A stretch of 64,000 nucleotides of DNA from Rhodoferax sp. GTDB lineage: Bacteria > Pseudomonadota > Gammaproteobacteria > Burkholderiales > Burkholderiaceae_C. A program made the translations under genes and the position numbers. Below the pieces are notes generated by a model, which saw only the letters and a program-made list of their open reading frames with translations, made no database searches and had not been told where the DNA came from. Below, piece after piece: positions 1 to 9,072 of the stretch. The stretch covers positions 1 to 64,000 of the forward strand of contig NZ_JAQTXM010000016.1 in NCBI RefSeq assembly GCF_028688795.1, in the 5' to 3' direction. Every line of letters starts with the position of its first letter. Positions within the stretch are counted from its first letter, which is position 1.

Positions 1-1
1 C

Positions 2-127
2 ATGAAGGACAGCAAGGTCATCGTGGCGATCAACAAAGACCCTGAGGCGCCGATCTTCAGTGTGGCTGACTACGGGCTGGAGGCTGACTTGTTTGTGGCT
101 GTGCCGGAATTGGTGGCGGCGCTTTAA
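2..127 (+). CDS. etfA: Electron transfer flavoprotein alpha subunit, C-terminal end (5' partial)
   Basis: Only the last 41 codons are in the window. They read [20 protein letters not shown] followed by [11 protein letters not shown] and VPELVAAL, the strongly conserved FAD-binding C-terminus of EtfA. The protein pairs with EtfB to carry electrons from acyl-CoA dehydrogenases to ETF-quinone oxidoreductase, which is also encoded here near 40 kb. The first ATG in the window is internal to the gene, not its start. An acyl-CoA dehydrogenase follows on the same strand, a usual arrangement in betaproteobacteria. Confidence 0.93.
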   Translation: MKDSKVIVAINKDPEAPIFSVADYGLEADLFVAVPELVAAL

Positions 128-140
128 GCCTGCTCACACC

Positions 141-170
141 AGGGCATCCAATGTGGTGCCCTTTTTTTTC
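141..170 (+). terminator. Rho-independent terminator after etfA
   Basis: AGGGCA pairs with TGCCCT, extended by CCA/TGG with one bulged T, and is followed by eight T residues. It separates etfA from the acyl-CoA dehydrogenase gene. Confidence 0.75.
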
Positions 171-218
171 GCCTGATGCCTGTGCCATCAGGCCTGTTTT
201 ACTTAACGGAGATTCGCC

Positions 219-2009
219 ATGACTTACAAAGCCCCTGTCAATGACATGTTGTTCAACATGAAGCACCTGGCCAACATTGACCAGATCGCCCAACTGCCAG
301 GCATGGAAGATGCCGGTTTTGATACCGCACAAGCCGTACTGGAAGAAGCTGCCAAGTTTTGCGAGGGCGTGCTCAGCCCACTGAACTGGGTCGGTGACCA
401 AAACCCCACCAGCTTTAAGGAAGGCGCAGTCACCGCTACCCCAGGTTTCAAGGAAGCCTTCAAGCAGTTCACTGAGGCCGGCTGGCAAGGCCTGCAGCAC
501 CCGGTGGACTTTGGTGGCCAGGGCCTGCCCAAAACCATTGGCTCTGCCGTGGGTGAAATGCAAAACTCTGCCAACCTGAGTTTTGCCCTGTGTCCGCTGC
601 TGACCGACGGCGCCATTGAAGCCCTGCTGACCGCAGGCAGCCCGGAGCTCAATGCCACCTACCTCGAAAAGTTGGTGAGTGGCCAATGGACCGGCACCAT
701 GAACCTGACCGAGCCACAAGCTGGCAGCGACTTGGCCGCGGTGCGCACCAAAGCCGACCCACAGGGCGATGGCACGTACAAAATCGCAGGGACCAAGATC
801 TTCATCACTTGGGGTGAGCATGACATGGCGGAGAACATCATCCACCTGGTGCTGGCCCGCGTGGCTGGTGCGCCTGAGGGCGTCAAGGGCATCAGCCTGT
901 TCGTTTGCCCGAAGTTCATGGTCAACACCGATGGCAGCTTGGGTGCGCGCAACGACGTGCATTGCGTGAGCATCGAGCACAAGATGGGCATCAAGGCCAG
1001 CCCGACGGCGGTTTTGCAGTTTGGCGACCACGGCGGCGCGGTCGGTTACCTGGTGGGTCAGGAAAACCGTGGCCTGGAATACATGTTCATCATGATGAAC
1101 GCCGCACGTTACGGCGTGGGCGTGCAGGGCATTGCCATTGCCGAGATGGCCTACCAGACAGCGGTGCAATTCTCCAAAGACCGCATTCAGAGCCGCCCGG
1201 TTGATGGTTCGCTGCCGGCCGCTGGCCCGATCATTCACCACCCCGATGTGAAACGCATGCTGATGACCATGCGCGCCTACGTGGAGGGCTGCCGTGCACT
1301 GTCAAGCGTGGCGGCTGCCGCCTATGACGCGGCGCACCACCATGCAGACGCCGACACGCGCAAGCAAAACCAGGCGTTTTACGAGTTCATGGTGCCGCTA
1401 ATCAAAGGCTACAGCACCGAGATGAGCCTGGAAGTCACCTCCTTGGGCGTGCAAGTGCATGGCGGCATGGGTTTTATTGAAGAAACCGGATGCGCACAGT
1501 ATTACCGCGACGCCAAGATTTTGACGATTTACGAAGGCACCACGGCCATTCAGTCCAACGATTTGGTGGGCCGCAAGACGGCGCGTGACGGTGGTCAAAC
1601 CGCCAAGGCGTTGGCTGGCCAGATCGAGGCCACTGAAGCTGAACTGACGCAAAGCGGCAGCACTGATGCAATGGCCATGGCCAAACGCCTGAAAGCGGCC
1701 CGTCTGGCTTTCATCGACGTGGTGGAATTTGTGGCAGCCAACACCAAAGCGCATCCGAATGATGTGTTTGCCGGCAGCGTGCCCTACCTGATGCTGGCAG
1801 GCAACCTGATGGCTGGCTGGCAAATGGGCCGTGCCCTGCTGGCCGCGCAGGCGCAAATCGCCCAAGGTGACGACGTGGCGTTCATGCAAGCCAAAATCAC
1901 CACCGCTCGTTTCTATGCAGATCATCTGCTGACCAAAGTGCCGGGCTTGCGTGACAGCATTGTGGAAGGTGCAGGCTGCGTGACGGCGCTGGCGTTAGAC
2001 GCGTTTTAA
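219..2009 (+). CDS. Acyl-CoA dehydrogenase, long (about 600 aa) type with C-terminal extension, DmdC-like
   Basis: The 596-residue protein matches the long bacterial acyl-CoA dehydrogenases that carry an extra C-terminal helical domain, the group that includes 3-methylmercaptopropionyl-CoA dehydrogenase DmdC. Visible family motifs are LTEPQAGSDLAAVRTKA (around residues 163-179) and, near residue 430, GGMGFIEETG and YRDAKILTIYEGTTAIQ, where the Glu of YEGT is the expected catalytic base. It should oxidise an acyl-CoA to the enoyl-CoA using FAD and pass electrons to ETF, consistent with etfA just upstream. The start is supported by an ACGGAGA Shine-Dalgarno. Sequence alone does not settle whether the substrate is a medium- or long-chain acyl-CoA or a sulfur-containing one, so no symbol is given. 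Confidence 0.9.
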   Translation: MTYKAPVNDMLFNMKHLANIDQIAQLPGMEDAGFDTAQAVLEEAAKFCEGVLSPLNWVGDQNPTSFKEGAVTATPGFKEAFKQFTEAGWQGLQHPVDFGGQGLPKTIGSAVGEMQNSANLSFALCPLLTDGAIEALLTAGSPELNATYLEKLVSGQWTGTMNLTEPQAGSDLAAVRTKADPQGDGTYKIAGTKIFITWGEHDMAENIIHLVLARVAGAPEGVKGISLFVCPKFMVNTDGSLGARNDVHCVSIEHKMGIKASPTAVLQFGDHGGAVGYLVGQENRGLEYMFIMMNAARYGVGVQGIAIAEMAYQTAVQFSKDRIQSRPVDGSLPAAGPIIHHPDVKRMLMTMRAYVEGCRALSSVAAAAYDAAHHHADADTRKQNQAFYEFMVPLIKGYSTEMSLEVTSLGVQVHGGMGFIEETGCAQYYRDAKILTIYEGTTAIQSNDLVGRKTARDGGQTAKALAGQIEATEAELTQSGSTDAMAMAKRLKAARLAFIDVVEFVAANTKAHPNDVFAGSVPYLMLAGNLMAGWQMGRALLAAQAQIAQGDDVAFMQAKITTARFYADHLLTKVPGLRDSIVEGAGCVTALALDAF

Positions 2010-2039
2010 ATATTTGCCACCCTGTGGTGGCATTGTTTG

Positions 2040-2100
2040 CTATTTAATAAATAGCTGTTAGCGCTTTATTTATAAGCACTAGCAGCTATTTTTATATATA
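2040..2100 (+). repeat. Interspersed Comamonadaceae-type repeat, copy 1 (orientation A)
   Basis: An AT-rich element reading AATAGCTGTTAGCGC then ATAAGCACTAGCAGCTATTT. It is a variant of the family consensus (AATAGCTGCTNACGCAAT, about 8-10 nt, AAGGGCTAGAGGCC, then ATTTT). It lies between the acyl-CoA dehydrogenase gene and the broken nitronate monooxygenase gene. Confidence 0.7.
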
Positions 2101-2117
2101 AAAATGAGGAGGATGCC

Positions 2118-2674
2118 ATGTCCACGCTGCCTGCGCCTTTGAATGCGCTGCCATTTCCTGTCAGCGGCTCGCCGCTGTTCATCATCAGCAACCCCAAGCT
2201 GGTGATTGCCCAGTGCATTGCCGGTGTGGTGGGTGCCATGCTGGCGCTCAATGCACGCCCGGCCGAGCAATTGGAAGATTGGTTGATTGAGATCACCGAG
2301 GCCTTGGCCGCGCACAACCTGGCACATCCTGACAAAAAAGCGGCGCCCTTTGCCATTAACCAGATCGTGCACAAAAGCAATGGGCGGCTGGCGCATGACA
2401 TGGCGCTGTGTGTGAAATACAAGGTGCCGATCATCATCACGTCGTTGGGCGCGCGCGAGGACATCAATGCCGCGGCGCACAGCTAGACCCAGAGCATTTG
2501 CCAGAAAGTGACCCGAGCAAGATGGATTTTGGTGGCGACAAGAGCAAGGCTTGGAAAGACATTTGGGGCTGCGGGCAAGGCATTGGGGCCGTGAAGCAGG
2601 TGCAAAGCGTGGCCGATTTTGTTGCTCAACTCAAGCGCGAATACGCGGTGGCAAGGGCAAGGCTCTGTGCCTGA
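2118..2674 (+). pseudogene. Nitronate monooxygenase (2-nitropropane dioxygenase family), internally deleted and frameshifted
   Basis: The first 122 codons encode a good N-terminus of an FMN-dependent nitronate monooxygenase (SPLFIISNPKLVIAQCIAG, NARPAEQLEDW, NQIVHKSNGRLAHD, VPIIITSLGARED) and then stop at a TAG at 2484. The family C-terminus continues at once in another frame (LDPEHLPESDPSKMDFG, then WKDIWGCGQGIGAV) to 2674. The middle of the barrel is missing, roughly 140 codons judging from the usual length of about 320 residues, with the join near 2480-2484. The deletion also changes frame, so the product should be inactive. A strong GAGGAGG ribosome site is kept, which suggests recent decay. 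Copies of the interspersed repeat in opposite orientations flank the gene. Confidence 0.85.
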
Positions 2675-2682
2675 TATTTAGA

Positions 2683-2738
2683 TTATTTTGGCTTGTAGCC
2701 CTTGTTAGGTAAGCGTGAAGCGCTATGTAAAAAGTAGT
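2683..2738 (-). repeat. Interspersed repeat, copy 2 (orientation B)
   Basis: TTTTGGCTTGTAGCCCTTG followed by AAGCG and AAGCGCTATG matches the reverse-complement form of the repeat, somewhat decayed. It sits just after the broken nitronate monooxygenase gene, inverted relative to copy 1. Confidence 0.65.
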
Positions 2739-3370
2739 ATTTTCTGTTGACCAGCGTGCCATGGTGCATGATGAGTCATGATGCTTTTGAAAAGGTCAGA
2801 GGCCTCAAATGCGCTCAGCCAAGCCTGCAATTCAGGCCATGACTGGCTGGCAAACCAGCCACTGTCGGTATGCGCAAATTGGCGCACAAAGGGCGCCAGC
2901 GCGGCATCAACCATGCCCCAGTGGCCACCTGTCAGACAGGGGGATTGGCCCAGGTGCTGGTTCAAGTCTGCCAGAAAGGACGAGGCCAACTGGCGCGGTT
3001 CGCAACGGTCACCGATATCAAACCGGCTGGGGTATTTGTAGCGGTCCAACTGGTGCTTGAACTCGCCATCACAACGCCTGACCCACTGCAGCGCACCCGC
3101 CATCGCGCCATCGCCAGGAAGCCACTTCATGGGGTCATGGCGATGCAGTGCCCACAGCATGATGTCGAAGCTCTCCTCGACGACCTGACCGTTAATGTCG
3201 ACCAGCACCGGTACCGTGGCCTTGGCAGACACCTGCCGCAGTTCATCTGGTTTTCGGCTCAGCACCACTTCGCGCAACTCACAGGTTTGTTCTGCCGCTG
3301 CCAGTGCCAGGCGGGCCCGCATGGCATAGGGGCAGCGCCGAAACGAGTAGAGAACCGGGTGCTGGGTCAC
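2723..3370 (-). CDS. Glutathione S-transferase / glutaredoxin-fold protein
   Basis: A protein of about 215 residues with an N-terminal thioredoxin-like domain (LYSFRRCPYAMRARLAL, then ATVPVLVDINGQVVEESFDI, the cis-Pro and ES glutathione-contact motif) and an all-helical C-terminal domain. CPYA replaces the CPYC of dithiol glutaredoxins, so a monothiol or transferase role is likelier than disulfide reduction. I take the GTG at 3370 as the start: it overlaps the trhO stop in a GTGA arrangement and begins just before the first strand, whereas the upstream ATG would add about 16 unstructured residues inside trhO. Translational coupling to trhO is therefore likely. The substrate is unknown. Confidence 0.82.
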   Translation of the reverse strand: MTQHPVLYSFRRCPYAMRARLALAAAEQTCELREVVLSRKPDELRQVSAKATVPVLVDINGQVVEESFDIMLWALHRHDPMKWLPGDGAMAGALQWVRRCDGEFKHQLDRYKYPSRFDIGDRCEPRQLASSFLADLNQHLGQSPCLTGGHWGMVDAALAPFVRQFAHTDSGWFASQSWPELQAWLSAFEASDLFKSIMTHHAPWHAGQQKILLFT

Positions 3371-4293
3371 TTGCTGGCGCCGACCCAGTCGAGGCCGCGC
3401 GCTTTGGCCAGGTCCCACTGGCGTTTGCGTTCGCGGGCACCGGCTTTCTGGGTGTCGCTGGTGACCGCGTGGCAGCGCGCGCAGCTGACACCGTCTTCAA
3501 ACAGCGTTGACAGCTTGTCAGCATCGCTGATCGGCATGCGGCAGGCCCGACACAAACCATACTCGCCAACCTCAAGGCCATGGCCCACCGACACGCGTTC
3601 GTCAAAGACAAAACAAACCCCTTGCCACAGGCTTTGTTCTGGCGGCACGGTTTCAAGGTATTTCAAGATGCCGCCTTCCAGGTGATAGACCTCATCGAAC
3701 CCTTGTGTGCGCAGCAACGCGGTGGATTTTTCGCAGCGAATGCCACCGGTGCAAAACATTGCCACCTTGGGTTTCTTGCCTGTCACCGGGTTCAATACGG
3801 CGGCCTGGCTCACCCACTGCGGCAGCTGGGAAAAACTGTGGATGTTCGGGTCGAGCGCGCCCTGGAAGGTGCCAATGCCAACTTCGTAGTCGTTGCGGGT
3901 ATCCACCACGACCACGTCAGGGTCTGAGATCAAGGCATTCCAGTCGGCAGGTTTGACGTAGGTGCCTGCCAGTGTTGAAGGGTTGGCTTCAGGCACACCC
4001 AAGGTGACAATTTCACGCTTGAGCCGAACCTTCATGCGGTAAAACGGGGCTTTGTCGGACCAGGCTTCCTTGTGTTGCAAATCGGCCAGCCGCGGGTCTT
4101 GGCGCAGATAAGCCAACACGGCGTGAACCCCTTCGGGGGTACCAGCAATTGTGCTGTTGATGCCCTCCGTGGCCAGCAAGATCATGCCTTTGACGCACTG
4201 TTGCTCGCAAAATGCGAGCAAGGGCTCTTTCAGCGAGGCGTAGTCTGGTAGTTCAACAAATTTGTAAAAGGCGGCGGTCAGGAATTGCGTCAT
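3367..4293 (-). CDS. trhO: tRNA uridine-34 hydroxylase TrhO (YceA-type rhodanese)
   Basis: The 308-residue protein has the TrhO layout: an N-terminal alpha/beta domain (KGMILLATEGINSTIAG), a rhodanese domain with VVVVDTRNDYEVGIGTFQGA and the catalytic loop MFCTGGIRCEKST, and a C-terminal cysteine-rich segment (YGLCRACRMPIS, then CARCH) that looks metal-binding. TrhO makes 5-hydroxyuridine at the tRNA wobble position as an oxygen-dependent route to cmo5U/mo5U. The start MTQFLTAAFYKF is chosen because upstream in-frame codons lie inside the neighbouring hydrolase gene and lack homology. The gene is 10 nt downstream of that hydrolase and overlaps the next gene by 4 nt, so the three probably form one transcript. 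Confidence 0.92.
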   Translation of the reverse strand: MTQFLTAAFYKFVELPDYASLKEPLLAFCEQQCVKGMILLATEGINSTIAGTPEGVHAVLAYLRQDPRLADLQHKEAWSDKAPFYRMKVRLKREIVTLGVPEANPSTLAGTYVKPADWNALISDPDVVVVDTRNDYEVGIGTFQGALDPNIHSFSQLPQWVSQAAVLNPVTGKKPKVAMFCTGGIRCEKSTALLRTQGFDEVYHLEGGILKYLETVPPEQSLWQGVCFVFDERVSVGHGLEVGEYGLCRACRMPISDADKLSTLFEDGVSCARCHAVTSDTQKAGARERKRQWDLAKARGLDWVGASK

Positions 4294-4303
4294 GCCCAGA
4301 TTA

Positions 4304-5668
4304 TCAGGTGGGCCAGGTTGAGCCATGTTCGGGCACGATGGCGCGCCAGCCGAGTTCGTGTTTGATTCGGCTGCGCAGTGTGTCGGCCGGGCCGGGTTCA
4401 CCGTGCACCACATAGACCTGATCAGGCGCCTGCGGCATGGTGCGCAGCCAGGCCAGCAACTGGTTGGCGTCGGCGTGCGCTGAGGCTGATTCCAGTTGCA
4501 CAACCTCGGCATTCACGTCCACATCGCGGCCGTGAATGCGTACCGACTTGGCACCGCTGGCCAGCGTGGCACCCCGAGTGCCGGGCGCCTGGTAGCCGGT
4601 CAAGATGATCATGTTGCGGTGGTCACCCGCGTAGTGTGCAATGTGGTGCAGCACGCGCCCGCCCGTGGCCATGCCGCTGGCAGACAAAATCACCATCGGG
4701 CCATGGCGGCTGGCCAGGGCTTTGGATTCATCGGTGCTGTTGACCATGGTGGCGCTGTGCGTCAAGGCATGGGTGTCCTGGCGGCTCAAGCGGTGCTCGC
4801 CCAGATGATCTTCAAACAAATGGGTGGTGTGCACGGCCATTGGGCTGTCCAGAAAAACGGGCAGTGAAGAAGGTAGTTCGCCTTTCATCTTGAGCAGGTG
4901 AATGGCGTGCAGCAGTGCCTGGGCGCGGCCCACGGCAAACACCGGTACCACGGCCACTCCGCCGCGTTTGGCCACGCGCTGCAGGGCTGGGGCCAACTCA
5001 GCCAGCACGTCTTCCTTGGGGTGGGTGCGGTCACCGTAGGTGGATTCAATCAGCACGGTGTCGGCTTGTGGTGCGGCATCAGGCGGGCTCATGATCAGGT
5101 CGTCAGGCCGGCCCAGATCGCCCGAGAACAAGATGCGTCGGCCAGCCACGGCCAGCAAAATACTGGCGGCGCCCAAGATGTGGCCAGCCGGGCTGAAGGT
5201 GATTTTCCAGCCGGGCAGCGGAGCGATGGTTTTGTCAAACTCCACGGCCTTGATCATCGGCAAGGCATCCAGCGCGTCTTGCCGGGTGTACAAGGGCAGG
5301 GCAGGGGCATGTTTGGAGAACCCATGCCGATTGGCGAACGCAGCATCTTCCTCTTGGATATGACCGCTGTCGGGCAGCAAAATTTTGCACAAGTCGCGTG
5401 TGCCACGGCTGGCATACACATGGCCTTCAAAGCCCTCTTTGGCCAGCAAGGGCAGGTAGCCGCTGTGGTCCAGATGCGCGTGGGTCAACACCACGGCGTC
5501 GATCTGGTTGGGGGCGATTGGCAGTGGCGTCCAGTTGCGCAGACGCAATTGTTTGTAGCCCTGGAACAAGCCACAGTCAATCAGCAGGCTTTTGCCCTCA
5601 AAGCGCACCAGGTATTTGGAGCCGGTGACGGTGCCCGAGCCGCCCAGAAAGGTGATGGTCACGCTCAT
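4304..5668 (-). CDS. MBL-fold beta-CASP ribonuclease-like hydrolase (Ysh1/CPSF-73-like)
   Basis: The 454-residue protein has a metallo-beta-lactamase core with the metal site HAHLDHSGYLP near residue 65, FSPAGHILGAASI and LFSGDLGRPDD, then the beta-CASP insertion (IESTYGDRTHP, VFAVGRAQALL, SPMAVHTT) and the closing motifs SASGMATGGRV and SAHADANQLL. This is the RNA-processing beta-CASP group, which cleaves RNA with two zinc ions. Its place directly upstream of the tRNA-modifying trhO fits an RNA role, but that link is inference. Length and motifs look complete. Confidence 0.88.
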   Translation of the reverse strand: MSVTITFLGGSGTVTGSKYLVRFEGKSLLIDCGLFQGYKQLRLRNWTPLPIAPNQIDAVVLTHAHLDHSGYLPLLAKEGFEGHVYASRGTRDLCKILLPDSGHIQEEDAAFANRHGFSKHAPALPLYTRQDALDALPMIKAVEFDKTIAPLPGWKITFSPAGHILGAASILLAVAGRRILFSGDLGRPDDLIMSPPDAAPQADTVLIESTYGDRTHPKEDVLAELAPALQRVAKRGGVAVVPVFAVGRAQALLHAIHLLKMKGELPSSLPVFLDSPMAVHTTHLFEDHLGEHRLSRQDTHALTHSATMVNSTDESKALASRHGPMVILSASGMATGGRVLHHIAHYAGDHRNMIILTGYQAPGTRGATLASGAKSVRIHGRDVDVNAEVVQLESASAHADANQLLAWLRTMPQAPDQVYVVHGEPGPADTLRSRIKHELGWRAIVPEHGSTWPT

Positions 5669-5694
5669 GTTGTCGCCCCCTTGTGCGTGGCATG

Positions 5695-5736
5695 AAAAAA
5701 AGCCACGCTGTTATTTTCAGACAGCGTGGCTTTTTT
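5695..5736 (-). terminator. Strong hairpin terminator after dnaJ-side transcripts (bidirectional)
   Basis: An 11-bp perfect stem, AGCCACGCTGT with ACAGCGTGGCT, has a 9-nt loop and T or A runs on both sides, so it can act in either direction. It lies between the upstream end of the beta-CASP hydrolase gene and the end of dnaJ, so it mainly ends dnaJ transcription. Since the hydrolase gene reads away from it on the same strand, the hydrolase needs its own promoter downstream of this site. Confidence 0.85.
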
Positions 5737-5768
5737 GGGTGAAATTTCAGGTCAATCCGTGATTTGGA

Positions 5769-6908
5769 TCAACTGAAAAAGCTCTTCAGGCGATCTGTCC
5801 AGCTGTCGCCAGTGGGGGAATGCTTGCCACCGCCTTTTCTCAACGACTCATCAAGTTCTCGCAGCAGCTTGCGTTGATGCTCGGTGAGCTTGACGGGTGT
5901 CTCCACCAAAATGTGGCAATAAAGGTCGCCAGGGTAGCTGGAACGCACGCCCTTGATGCCCTTGCCGCGCAACCGGAATTGTTTGCCGGTTTGTGTGCCT
6001 TCAGGGATGTCAATGGCGGCTTTACCTGCCAGTGTGGGTACATCAATTTCACCACCCAGCGTGGCGGTCACGATGCTGATGGGTACTGAACAGTGCAAAT
6101 CGTCGCCATCACGCTCAAAAATGTCGTGCTTTTTCAGACGGATCTCGATGTAGAGATCTCCTGCCGGACCGCCATTGGTGCCAGGCTCGCCATTGCCGGC
6201 ACTGCGAATGCGCATGCCACCGTCAATACCCGCTGGGATCTTGACCTCAAGGGTTTTTTGCTTTTTGAGCTTGCCTTGCCCGTGACATGCCGTGCAAGGT
6301 TCAGGAATCACCTTGCCCGTGCCGCGGCAGGTGGGGCAGGTTTGCTGCACGCTGAAAAAGCCCTGGCGCATTTGCACCGAGCCCGAGCCGCCGCAGGTGC
6401 CGCAGGTCTTGGCCTGGGTACCTGGCTTGGCGCCGCTGCCGTGGCAGACATCGCAGCTGTCCCAGCTGGGAATGCGAATTTGAGCGTCTTTGCCCTTGGC
6501 GGCTTCTTCCAGGGTCACTTCCATGGCATAGCTCAGGTCGCTACCACGGAACACTTGGCGCCCACCACCGGCACGTCCGCCGCGCTGTTGGCCAAACATG
6601 TCGCCAAAAATATCGCCAAACGCCTCAGCAAACCCACCGTAAGCCTCGGCGCCGCCCGGGCCACCGCGCATGTTGGGGTCTACACCGGCGAAGCCATGCT
6701 GGTCGTAGGCCGCACGCTTTTGCGGGTCTGACAGCATCTCGTAGGCTTCCTTGGATTCCTTGAATTTTTCCTCTGCAGCCTTGGAGGCCTCGCCCTGATT
6801 GCGGTCAGGGTGGTGCTTCATCGCATGTTTGCGATAAGCCTTCTTGATTTCTTCGTCGGAAGCGTTTTTAGGAACGCCTAAAACTTCGTAGTAGTCTCTT
6901 TTTGCCAT
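5769..6908 (-). CDS. dnaJ: Chaperone protein DnaJ (Hsp40)
   Basis: The 379-residue protein is a full type I DnaJ: J domain at residues 1-70 with the HPD triad at 33-35, a Gly/Phe-rich linker, and a zinc domain with four CxxCxGxG repeats ([32 protein letters not shown]). The substrate-binding C-terminal domains follow. It delivers unfolded protein to DnaK and stimulates its ATPase. It follows dnaK with a 100-nt gap holding a stable hairpin without a T-run, so co-transcription from the upstream heat-shock promoters is likely. Confidence 0.97.
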   Translation of the reverse strand: MAKRDYYEVLGVPKNASDEEIKKAYRKHAMKHHPDRNQGEASKAAEEKFKESKEAYEMLSDPQKRAAYDQHGFAGVDPNMRGGPGGAEAYGGFAEAFGDIFGDMFGQQRGGRAGGGRQVFRGSDLSYAMEVTLEEAAKGKDAQIRIPSWDSCDVCHGSGAKPGTQAKTCGTCGGSGSVQMRQGFFSVQQTCPTCRGTGKVIPEPCTACHGQGKLKKQKTLEVKIPAGIDGGMRIRSAGNGEPGTNGGPAGDLYIEIRLKKHDIFERDGDDLHCSVPISIVTATLGGEIDVPTLAGKAAIDIPEGTQTGKQFRLRGKGIKGVRSSYPGDLYCHILVETPVKLTEHQRKLLRELDESLRKGGGKHSPTGDSWTDRLKSFFS

Positions 6909-6937
6909 GGTGAGTGTGTGCCTGGTTTCAATGCAAA

Positions 6938-6970
6938 CGCCGCATTGAACGTATTCGGTTCAACGCGGCG
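6938..6970 (-). promoter_or_regulatory. Stable hairpin in the dnaK-dnaJ intercistronic region
   Basis: CGCCGCATTGAAC and GTTCAACGCGGCG pair at 12 of 13 positions around a 7-nt loop. No T-run follows in the direction of transcription, so it is not a classical terminator. It could be an RNase processing or 3'-end stabilising element that sets the dnaK:dnaJ ratio, or a weak attenuator. The structure is seen directly; the function is inferred. Confidence 0.7.
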
Positions 6971-7008
6971 CGAGTCAGCTGTTTGACGAGCTGTGGTGAT
7001 GCAAGCGC

Positions 7009-8955
7009 TTATGGCTTCTTGACTTCTTTCACTTCTGCGTCAACCACATTGTCGTCTTGTGGTGCTGCGCCGCCTTGCGGTCCCGCCTGTGATGCATCGC
7101 CAGCTTGGCCGCCCTCAGCCGCCTGCTTGGCTTGCATGTCAGCGTACATCTTCTCGCCCAGTTTCTGGCTCACGGTCATCAGGGCCGCGCTCTTTTCGTC
7201 AATGGCTGCCTTGTCCTCGGTCTTGAGCGCATCTTCGAGGTGCTTGATGGCTTCTTCGATCTTTTCTTTCTCAGGGGCGTCAATCTTGTCGCCGTATTCG
7301 GCCAAGCTCTTCTTGACGCTGTGCAGATTGGCATCGGCCGTGTTTTTGGATTGCACCAGTTCAAGCTTTTTCTTGTCGTCCGCAGAGTTCAATTCAGCAT
7401 CTTTCACCATTTGCTGGATTTCAGCTTCGGTCAAGCCAGAGTTGGCCTTGATCGTGATCTTGTTTTCTTTGCCGGTGCCTTTGTCTTTGGCACCCACATG
7501 CAAGATGCCGTTGGCGTCAATGTCAAACGAGACTTCAATTTGAGGCGTGCCACGCGAAGCGGGTGGAATGCCTTCCAGATTGAATTCGCCCAGCATCTTG
7601 TTGCCAGCCGCAATTTCGCGCTCGCCCTGGAACACCTTGATGGTCACAGCAGGCTGGTTGTCGTCAGCGGTCGAGAAGGTTTGTGCAAACTTGGTTGGAA
7701 TGGTGGTGTTCTTGGTGATCATCTTGGTCATGACACCGCCCAGGGTTTCAATGCCCAGGGACAGCGGTGTTACATCAAGCAACAACACGTCTTTGCGGTC
7801 ACCGCCCAATACCTGGCCTTGAATGGCCGCGCCAACGGCGACAGCTTCATCAGGGTTCACGTCTTTGCGTGGCTCTTTGCCAAACAATTCCTTGACCTTC
7901 TCCTGAACCTTGGGCATGCGCGACATGCCGCCGACCAAAATCACATCGTTGATATCGGCAGCCGTGACGCCGGCGTCTTTCAAAGCCGTGCGGCAAGGGG
8001 CAATGGTGCGCTCGATCAGTTCTTCCACCAAAGACTCGAGTTTGGCCCGGGTCAACTTGATGTTCAGGTGTTTTGGGCCGCTGGCATCGGCGGTGACATA
8101 AGGCAGGTTGATGTCGGTCTGGGCGCTGCTGGAGAGCTCGATCTTGGCTTTTTCAGCGGCTTCTTTCAGGCGCTGCAGAGCCAGCACGTCTTTGCTCAGG
8201 TCAACACCCTGGTCTTTTTTGAATTCGGCAATGATGAAGTCAATGATGCGTTGGTCAAAGTCTTCGCCACCAAGGAAGGTGTCGCCATTGGTGGAGAGCA
8301 CCTCAAACTGCTTCTCGCCATCGACATCGGCAATTTCGATGATGGACACGTCAAATGTGCCGCCACCCAAGTCATACACGGCAATCTTGCGGTCGCCCTT
8401 TTCGTTTTTGTCCATGCCGAACGCCAAGGCCGCAGCGGTGGGCTCGTTGATGATGCGTTTGACATCCAAGCCAGCAATACGGCCCGCGTCTTTGGTCGCT
8501 TGGCGCTGTGCGTCGTTGAAATAGGCGGGTACAGTGATGACGGCCTCGGTGACGGCTTCGCCCAAGTAATCTTCTGCTGTCTTTTTCATCTTGCGCAGCA
8601 CATCAGCACTGATCTGCTGGGGCGCCATGCGGTTGCCGCGCACGTCAACCCACGCATCGCCATTGTCGGCAGCCGCAATTTTGTAAGGCATCAGATCGAT
8701 GTCTTTCTGCACTTCTTTTTCTGCGAACTTGCGACCAATCAGGCGCTTGACGGCGTAAATGGTGTTCTTGGGATTGGTAACCGCTTGGCGCTTGGCCGAT
8801 GCGCCAACCAAGACTTCGCCGTCTTCCTGATACGCAATGATGGACGGTGTGGTACGGGCGCCTTCAGAGTTTTCAATCACTTTTGGCACATTGCCTTCCA
8901 TGATGGCAACGCAGCTGTTGGTGGTGCCCAGATCGATACCAATGATTCTTCCCAT
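7009..8955 (-). CDS. dnaK: Chaperone protein DnaK (Hsp70)
   Basis: The 648-residue protein starts [20 protein letters not shown], the first phosphate-binding motif of the actin-like ATPase. [15 protein letters not shown] and [14 protein letters not shown] mark phosphate 2 and the adenosine site. The nucleotide domain covers about residues 1-385, the linker is [18 protein letters not shown], and the peptide-binding domain and helical lid follow, ending in VKEVKKP. It is the central ATP-driven folding chaperone working with DnaJ and GrpE. The order grpE-dnaK-dnaJ is typical, and a sigma-32-like promoter lies in the gap upstream. Confidence 0.98.
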   Translation of the reverse strand: MGRIIGIDLGTTNSCVAIMEGNVPKVIENSEGARTTPSIIAYQEDGEVLVGASAKRQAVTNPKNTIYAVKRLIGRKFAEKEVQKDIDLMPYKIAAADNGDAWVDVRGNRMAPQQISADVLRKMKKTAEDYLGEAVTEAVITVPAYFNDAQRQATKDAGRIAGLDVKRIINEPTAAALAFGMDKNEKGDRKIAVYDLGGGTFDVSIIEIADVDGEKQFEVLSTNGDTFLGGEDFDQRIIDFIIAEFKKDQGVDLSKDVLALQRLKEAAEKAKIELSSSAQTDINLPYVTADASGPKHLNIKLTRAKLESLVEELIERTIAPCRTALKDAGVTAADINDVILVGGMSRMPKVQEKVKELFGKEPRKDVNPDEAVAVGAAIQGQVLGGDRKDVLLLDVTPLSLGIETLGGVMTKMITKNTTIPTKFAQTFSTADDNQPAVTIKVFQGEREIAAGNKMLGEFNLEGIPPASRGTPQIEVSFDIDANGILHVGAKDKGTGKENKITIKANSGLTEAEIQQMVKDAELNSADDKKKLELVQSKNTADANLHSVKKSLAEYGDKIDAPEKEKIEEAIKHLEDALKTEDKAAIDEKSAALMTVSQKLGEKMYADMQAKQAAEGGQAGDASQAGPQGGAAPQDDNVVDAEVKEVKKP

Positions 8956-9031
8956 GATGTTTCCTTAGAGGGGTGGGGATGCCATGGCTTGAGCCAGATC
9001 CCACGAGGTTTTTGAAATTCGGATGTGTCTA

Positions 9032-9059
9032 ATCTGTGGATGACGGGCTATTTTTCAAG
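9032..9059 (-). promoter_or_regulatory. Candidate sigma-32 heat-shock promoter for dnaK
   Basis: On the minus strand CTTGAAA is followed 13 nt later by CCACAGAT, resembling the sigma-32 consensus CTTGAAA and CCCCATNT with normal spacing. It lies in the 117-nt gap between grpE and dnaK. The -10 half is imperfect. Confidence 0.55.
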
Positions 9060-9072
9060 CCAGTCAAACAAC

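Noticed and set aside
2408-2674. An apparent separate 88-aa gene after the nitronate monooxygenase fragment
   Set aside because: Its second half is the normal C-terminus of nitronate monooxygenase, so it is part of the same broken gene.
6938-6970. Calling the dnaK-dnaJ hairpin a terminator
   Set aside because: No T-run follows the stem on the transcribed strand, and dnaJ follows with no clear promoter of its own.
7105-9015. A 636-codon open frame on the plus strand opposite dnaK
   Set aside because: It is antisense to a complete DnaK. Its composition (many Val, Phe, His, Gln) is that expected from reading the complement of a conserved gene, and no family or ribosome site is seen.
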